This document shows, one piece after another, positions 60,264 through 64,000 of a stretch of DNA of 64,000 nucleotides. The stretch's first letter is position 1; every line of letters starts with the position of its first letter. Both the position numbers and the translations under genes were made by a program. This DNA comes from Bacteroidota bacterium (GTDB taxonomy: Bacteria > Bacteroidota > Bacteroidia > Chitinophagales > Saprospiraceae), in contig JASBVF010000024.1 in assembly GCA_030147525.1 (NCBI GenBank), positions 124,001 through 188,000 on the forward strand, in the 5' to 3' direction. The notes beneath the pieces were generated by a model. It was not told the origin of the DNA. It saw nothing but the letters and a program-made list of their open reading frames with translations, and ran no database searches.

Positions 60264-61016
60264 ATGACATTGACTGCTGAAAACATCCAATCCGTCCAGA
60301 CAAAAACGAATGAATGGCAAGACATCAGCGTCGAACTGCTCAACCACATTTTCACGCCGTTGACTTTTCAGGAGCGCATTCGTCTGCTCTACAAGTATTT
60401 TAAAACGGACGACGTGCTGCTGACCTCGTCTTTTGGTACCAACTCCGTTTTCCTGCTCTACTGGATACAGGATATCCAGCCGGAGCAAAAGGTACATTTC
60501 ATCGACACGACCTATCATTTTCCGGAAACGCTGGCGTACAAGGAAGAGCTCACCCAACGGTTCAATCTGAAGGTGGTGGACGTATTGCCAGAGCCGGATG
60601 GAAACGCCCTCACCCGTGAGGAGCGGTGGTGGAAAGACCACCCCCGCATGTGCTGCAGCATCAATAAAGTGGTGCCGCTGGAGCCGGTGAAGGCCCGGCA
60701 CAAGGTCTGGATTTCAGGTTTGATGGCTTTCCAGACAGAGTTCCGCTCCCACCTGCGGGTGTTCGAACGGCAGGGCGACATCCTCAAATTTCACCCGATG
60801 GTGGACATCGACGAAGGGGAGGTTCTCTACTATTTTTCCCTGCACAATCTGCCCGAACACCCGCTGAAAGCACAGGGTTACGGCTCGGTCGGCTGCTCGC
60901 ATTGCACCCAGAAAGGCGAAGGCCGGGAGGGGCGCTGGAAGGGGCAGAACCGGACAGAGTGCGGCCTGCATCCGGGGTATTTTATCAACCGGAAAAACGG
61001 GCAATCGGCAAAATGA
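60264..61016 (+). CDS. cysH: [4Fe-4S] adenylylsulfate reductase (CysH family)
   Basis: This 250-residue enzyme reduces APS or PAPS to sulfite with thioredoxin. PP-loop start LLTSSFGTNSVFLLYWIQD, with FIDTTYHFPETLAYKEEL; the cluster Cys pair Cys130-Cys131 (RMCCSINK), Cys211 and Cys214 (GCSHC); and the catalytic Cys233 in ECGLH. The Cys pair and CxxC indicate the iron-sulfur form, which usually prefers APS. The ATG at 60264 gives the usual length; an upstream start at 60219 would extend it without homology. It is the last gene of the operon; ATP sulfurylase is not in this window. Confidence 0.95.
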   Translation: MTLTAENIQSVQTKTNEWQDISVELLNHIFTPLTFQERIRLLYKYFKTDDVLLTSSFGTNSVFLLYWIQDIQPEQKVHFIDTTYHFPETLAYKEELTQRFNLKVVDVLPEPDGNALTREERWWKDHPRMCCSINKVVPLEPVKARHKVWISGLMAFQTEFRSHLRVFERQGDILKFHPMVDIDEGEVLYYFSLHNLPEHPLKAQGYGSVGCSHCTQKGEGREGRWKGQNRTECGLHPGYFINRKNGQSAK

Positions 61017-61296
61017 CCGTGATTCGACCGGCATCTTTTCTTTTTTTACCTTAAAACCAACCTGCCTGCCAGGTCAGATATTTCAAGCTCGCTATCGTCA
61101 AAGTCCGTACTGTTTTTAAAAAACGTCGCCGGATTCGGGCGATTCCATTCTGTCGTTCAGTCAGGCCGTCCGGCCCTGGACAACTATTCCCTTTTTAGCA
61201 TGTTCTTACCCATTGATCGAAAAAATGCCTGCAATAGCATCCTGCGCACGATTTTCGTGTCCTTGTTTGAAATCATTGTGACCAAAATTATTCTGT

Positions 61297-63729
61297 ATGA
61301 AATTTTTCAACACCTTACTGTTATCGCTAACCTGTTTAATGCTGAATGCTCAAACCTCCGTGCAGGGCCAATTGCAGGATGCCGGTGGCCAGTCCGTCAT
61401 CTTCGCTAATGTCGTACTGCACAACGCTGCCGACAGCAGCATCGCCAAGGTGGAAACCAGCGACGAGGCCGGCATTTTTAAAATACGTGGCCTCAAAGCC
61501 GGCAATTATTTTCTCGTTGCCAGCTACGTCGGCATGCCGGATTTGCGTAAGCCGGACATCACTTTAAAAAATGACCAGCAACTCGATCTCGGCGTTCTCG
61601 TCTTCTCACCTTCTGCAGTGGAACTGACGCAGGCCACTGTCACCGCCTCCCGTGCGATGGTGGAAGTGAAACCCGACCGCACGGTGTTCAACGTGCAGGG
61701 AACGATCAACAGCACCGGCTCCGATGCCATTTCGCTGCTCCGCAAAGCGCCAGGCGTGGTGGTGGACAACCAGGACAATATCAACGTCCTCGGCCGGGCG
61801 GGCGTGCTGCTCTACGTAGATGGCAAGCGCCTGCCGATCACAGGCGAGAACCTCACGAACTACCTGCAAAATCTGCCCGCCGACCAGATCGACCGCATTG
61901 AGATCATCACCAACCCCGGCGCCCGCTACGAGGCCGAGGGTAATGCAGGCATCATCGATATCCGTTTGAAAAAAGATAAAAACCTGGGCGCCAACGGTAC
62001 TGTGAACGCTACGGCCAGCCAGGGTCGCTATGCCCAGTACAATCTCGGCGGCAGCGGCAACTACCGCAACCAGTTCATGAATACGTTCGGCTCCCTGGGC
62101 CTTGGCGGCGGCGAAAGGTACATGGACATGGATTTTCTGAGTTTTCAAAACGGCCTCGTGCTGGATGAAATCAACAACCACCGCAATGAGTCCCGGTACT
62201 ACGATTTCCGTTTGGGCACTGATTTTTTTGTGGCAAAAAATCATACCATCGGCTTCCTGGTGACGGGTGGACAATCGGAACGGACCAGCAACTCTTTTAA
62301 CCAAATCGCCATCTCTCCGCAAAGTGCGCAGACCGACATCGACAGCGTTCTCGTCGCTGATTCAAGGGCGGACAACGATCGAAATCAGCAAACTTTTAAC
62401 ATCAACTACCGCTACGACAACGGCAAGGGCCGCAGCCTGAACTTCGACCTCGACTACGGCCGCTACGAAAACGACAGCAAGCGTTTTCAGCCGAACCGCT
62501 ACTTCAGCCCTGAAGGCGACAGCGTTTTAACGGAAGTGATCAACTCGTTCGACACGCCGACGGATATCGATATTTACACCGCTAAAATTGATTTCGAAGA
62601 AAAACTGGCGGGCGGAAACCTGAGCCTCGGCTCGAAACTCAGCCGGGTTGTGTCCGACAATACGTTTTTGTTTTTTGATGTAAACAACGGCTCCACCGTT
62701 CGGAATGACCGTTCGTCGAACCTGTTTAAATACGAAGAAAATGTGTACGCCGGCTACGTCAACTACGCTCGTGCGTTGAGTGAAAAATGGAATTTCTCCG
62801 CCGGTCTCCGGGTCGAAACGACGGATGCTACGGGTGACCTTCAGGCTTTCCTGCCCGAATTGCAGGAGCCGCCCGTGGAACTGAACTACACGAGCTGGTT
62901 CCCCAGCGCCGGGCTGACCTGGCAAATTGCGCAGCAACACAGCCTCGCCCTGAACTACGGCCGCCGCATCAATCGGCCGGATTACAACGTGCTGAACCCA
63001 TTCAACAACCAGATCAGCCAGCTTTCGTATGAAAAAGGCAATCCGTTCCTGCGCCCGGAAATCGTGAACAACGTGGAAGTGGGTTACACAATGAAATATC
63101 GTTACAATTTCAAAGTCGGCTACAGCCTCACCACCGACCAGATCACCCGCCTGATCGCCCCCGATGAAAACGACCCCCGTGCCGGTTTTATCACCTGGGC
63201 CAACCTGGCGGAGCAACGCATCTGGAGCGCCAACATCAGCGCACCGCTCGAAGTGATGAAAGGCTGGAACGCTTACATCAACCTCAGCGCCGCCCACCAG
63301 GACAACCAGGCCGACTACGGTGATGGCGCCGTGGTGGACGTGCAGGTTTTTACCTACAATGTTTACATGCAGCACACGATCGACCTGCCATACGGTTTCA
63401 AAGGCGAAGTGTCCGGCTACTACGCCGGTCCCGGCGTTTGGGGTGGCGTGTTCGAGTACGATCCGAGCTGGAGCCTCGACCTGGGTTTGCAGCGGAAATT
63501 TCTCAACGACCAGTTGAATGCCCGGCTCAGTGTGTCCGACATTTTTTTCCAGACTTACTGGAGCGGCTTTTCCCGCTTCAATGGTCTTTACTCCGAAGGT
63601 CGTGGCCAGTGGGACAGCCGCCGGGTGAGCCTGAGTTTGAGCTACAATTTTGGGAACCAGAACGTGAAATCCCGCAAACGGAAGACCGGACTGGAAACGG
63701 AAGCTGGCCGGGTAGGCGGGGATAATTGA
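61297..63729 (+). CDS. TonB-dependent receptor-like outer membrane protein
   Basis: This 810-residue protein has a signal peptide 1-18 (ending LNA), a carboxypeptidase-regulatory-like domain (VQGQLQDAGGQSVIFANVVL, about 22-105), a plug with EVKPDRTVFNVQGTIN and LLYVDGKRLPI, then DQIDRIEIITNPGARYEAEG, and a C-terminal barrel of the outer-membrane beta-barrel type seen in Bacteroidota. No SusD gene is adjacent. It is probably a solitary receptor for metals, peptides or another ligand; its substrate is unknown. It starts 280 bp after cysH and ends before a strong terminator, so it is a separate transcript. Confidence 0.93.
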   Translation: MKFFNTLLLSLTCLMLNAQTSVQGQLQDAGGQSVIFANVVLHNAADSSIAKVETSDEAGIFKIRGLKAGNYFLVASYVGMPDLRKPDITLKNDQQLDLGVLVFSPSAVELTQATVTASRAMVEVKPDRTVFNVQGTINSTGSDAISLLRKAPGVVVDNQDNINVLGRAGVLLYVDGKRLPITGENLTNYLQNLPADQIDRIEIITNPGARYEAEGNAGIIDIRLKKDKNLGANGTVNATASQGRYAQYNLGGSGNYRNQFMNTFGSLGLGGGERYMDMDFLSFQNGLVLDEINNHRNESRYYDFRLGTDFFVAKNHTIGFLVTGGQSERTSNSFNQIAISPQSAQTDIDSVLVADSRADNDRNQQTFNINYRYDNGKGRSLNFDLDYGRYENDSKRFQPNRYFSPEGDSVLTEVINSFDTPTDIDIYTAKIDFEEKLAGGNLSLGSKLSRVVSDNTFLFFDVNNGSTVRNDRSSNLFKYEENVYAGYVNYARALSEKWNFSAGLRVETTDATGDLQAFLPELQEPPVELNYTSWFPSAGLTWQIAQQHSLALNYGRRINRPDYNVLNPFNNQISQLSYEKGNPFLRPEIVNNVEVGYTMKYRYNFKVGYSLTTDQITRLIAPDENDPRAGFITWANLAEQRIWSANISAPLEVMKGWNAYINLSAAHQDNQADYGDGAVVDVQVFTYNVYMQHTIDLPYGFKGEVSGYYAGPGVWGGVFEYDPSWSLDLGLQRKFLNDQLNARLSVSDIFFQTYWSGFSRFNGLYSEGRGQWDSRRVSLSLSYNFGNQNVKSRKRKTGLETEAGRVGGDN

Positions 63730-63752
63730 TTAGACGAAAATGTACAAAGGTT

Positions 63753-63810
63753 GAAGGGTTTAAGCGGCCCAATGGCAAATTTGGTGCAACCGCTTAAACC
63801 CTTCTTTTTT
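63753..63810 (+). terminator. intrinsic terminator after the receptor gene
   Basis: Perfect 15-bp stem (GAAGGGTTTAAGCGG, 63753-63767; complement 63790-63804) with a 22-nt loop, and six T residues (63805-63810). Confidence 0.85.
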
Positions 63811-63847
63811 GGTAAAAATAACAGACGAAACTTTGCTGGCTGTTTGG

Positions 63848-64000
63848 TCAAATCTTCCCTGTATGCCAGCGCCGGGTGTCCCAATGCCAGACATTTCTGG
63901 CGGGCTTGCTGATGAAGCTTGGGATGATGAAGCGGGGCTCTCCATTTCGCTTGTAAAACTCCATGATGAGCGTCACCGGGACAGTAGGAAATGGTTCTCT
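63848..64000 (-). CDS. unidentified protein, C-terminal 50 residues only
   Basis: An open frame entering from the right edge on the minus strand and stopping with TGA at 63848-63850. The visible part includes EFYKRNGEPRFIIPSF and ends RNVWHWDTRRWHTGKI. Convergent with the receptor gene and separated by its terminator, which fits a real gene end, but there is too little sequence to name a family. Confidence 0.45.
   Translation of the reverse strand, partial: REPFPTVPVTLIMEFYKRNGEPRFIIPSFISKPARNVWHWDTRRWHTGKI

Noticed and set aside
1-64000. CRISPR arrays, tRNA or rRNA genes, insertion sequences
   Set aside because: The short-unit repeats lack constant-length unique spacers, no cloverleaf or rRNA sequence was recognised in the spacers, and no transposase-like product appears on either strand.

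Overview
The window comes from a Bacteroidota chromosome, most likely a Saprospiria-type or related environmental lineage; this is inferred from gene content, since no rRNA or tRNA is present. Supporting signs are a SusC/SusD pair, two proteins with type IX secretion tails, a TAnnTTTG promoter, and start codons preceded by A/C-rich sequence instead of Shine-Dalgarno motifs. Both strands are densely coded, and I saw no IS element, CRISPR array or RNA gene.

Layout. 0-9.1 kb: a truncated P-type Ca2+ ATPase, a beta-helix protein with a T9SS tail, a QueD-like enzyme, a secreted Gfo/Idh/MocA oxidoreductase, an AT-rich two-gene cassette with a DUF4365 protein flanked by twin hairpins, and thrS. 9.6-15.9 kb: a hairpin-T-run leader, SusC, SusD and a DUF3179 lipoprotein. 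16-21.4 kb (minus): sucA, rnhB, a dual-OB protein and two DUF488 proteins. 21.5-46.4 kb (minus): a complete extracellular contractile injection system (eCIS). 46.7-55.9 kb: NagB, a T9SS adhesin-like protein, a peptidase-propeller-barrel protein, a damaged DUF2306 gene, a TauE/SafE permease, a DUF6883/DUF4926 pair, a YkgJ protein and an aminotransferase. 56-61 kb: an assimilatory sulfate reduction operon. 61.3-64 kb: a TonB-dependent receptor and the tail of a last gene.

The eCIS reads in transcription order: cap/terminator protein (DUF4255), one sheath, two tube proteins, a 59-residue DUF5908 protein, LysM hub protein, VgrG-like spike, PAAR tip, gp25, two large baseplate-J-type proteins, a fibre-like protein with Ig-like modules, tape measure protein, a DUF4157 protein ending in a predicted non-specific nuclease, a small HExxH protein, and the AAA+ ATPase. 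The nuclease protein is the obvious cargo; the HExxH protein may be a second.

The sulfate operon encodes siroheme sulfite reductase, uroporphyrinogen-III methyltransferase, precorrin-2 dehydrogenase and a [4Fe-4S] APS reductase. Ahead of it are two small ORFs in tandem, each with a run of eight cysteine codons and each followed by a strong intrinsic terminator. This is a textbook layout for cysteine-dependent attenuation, here doubled, and it is the observation I consider most novel.

A third theme is the spacers. In the eCIS operon, the sulfate operon and elsewhere, the 35-60 nt before start codons are nearly G-free tandem repeats of 7-9 nt. Some are shared between unrelated genes, and many are paired with an inverted G-rich copy just after the preceding stop codon.
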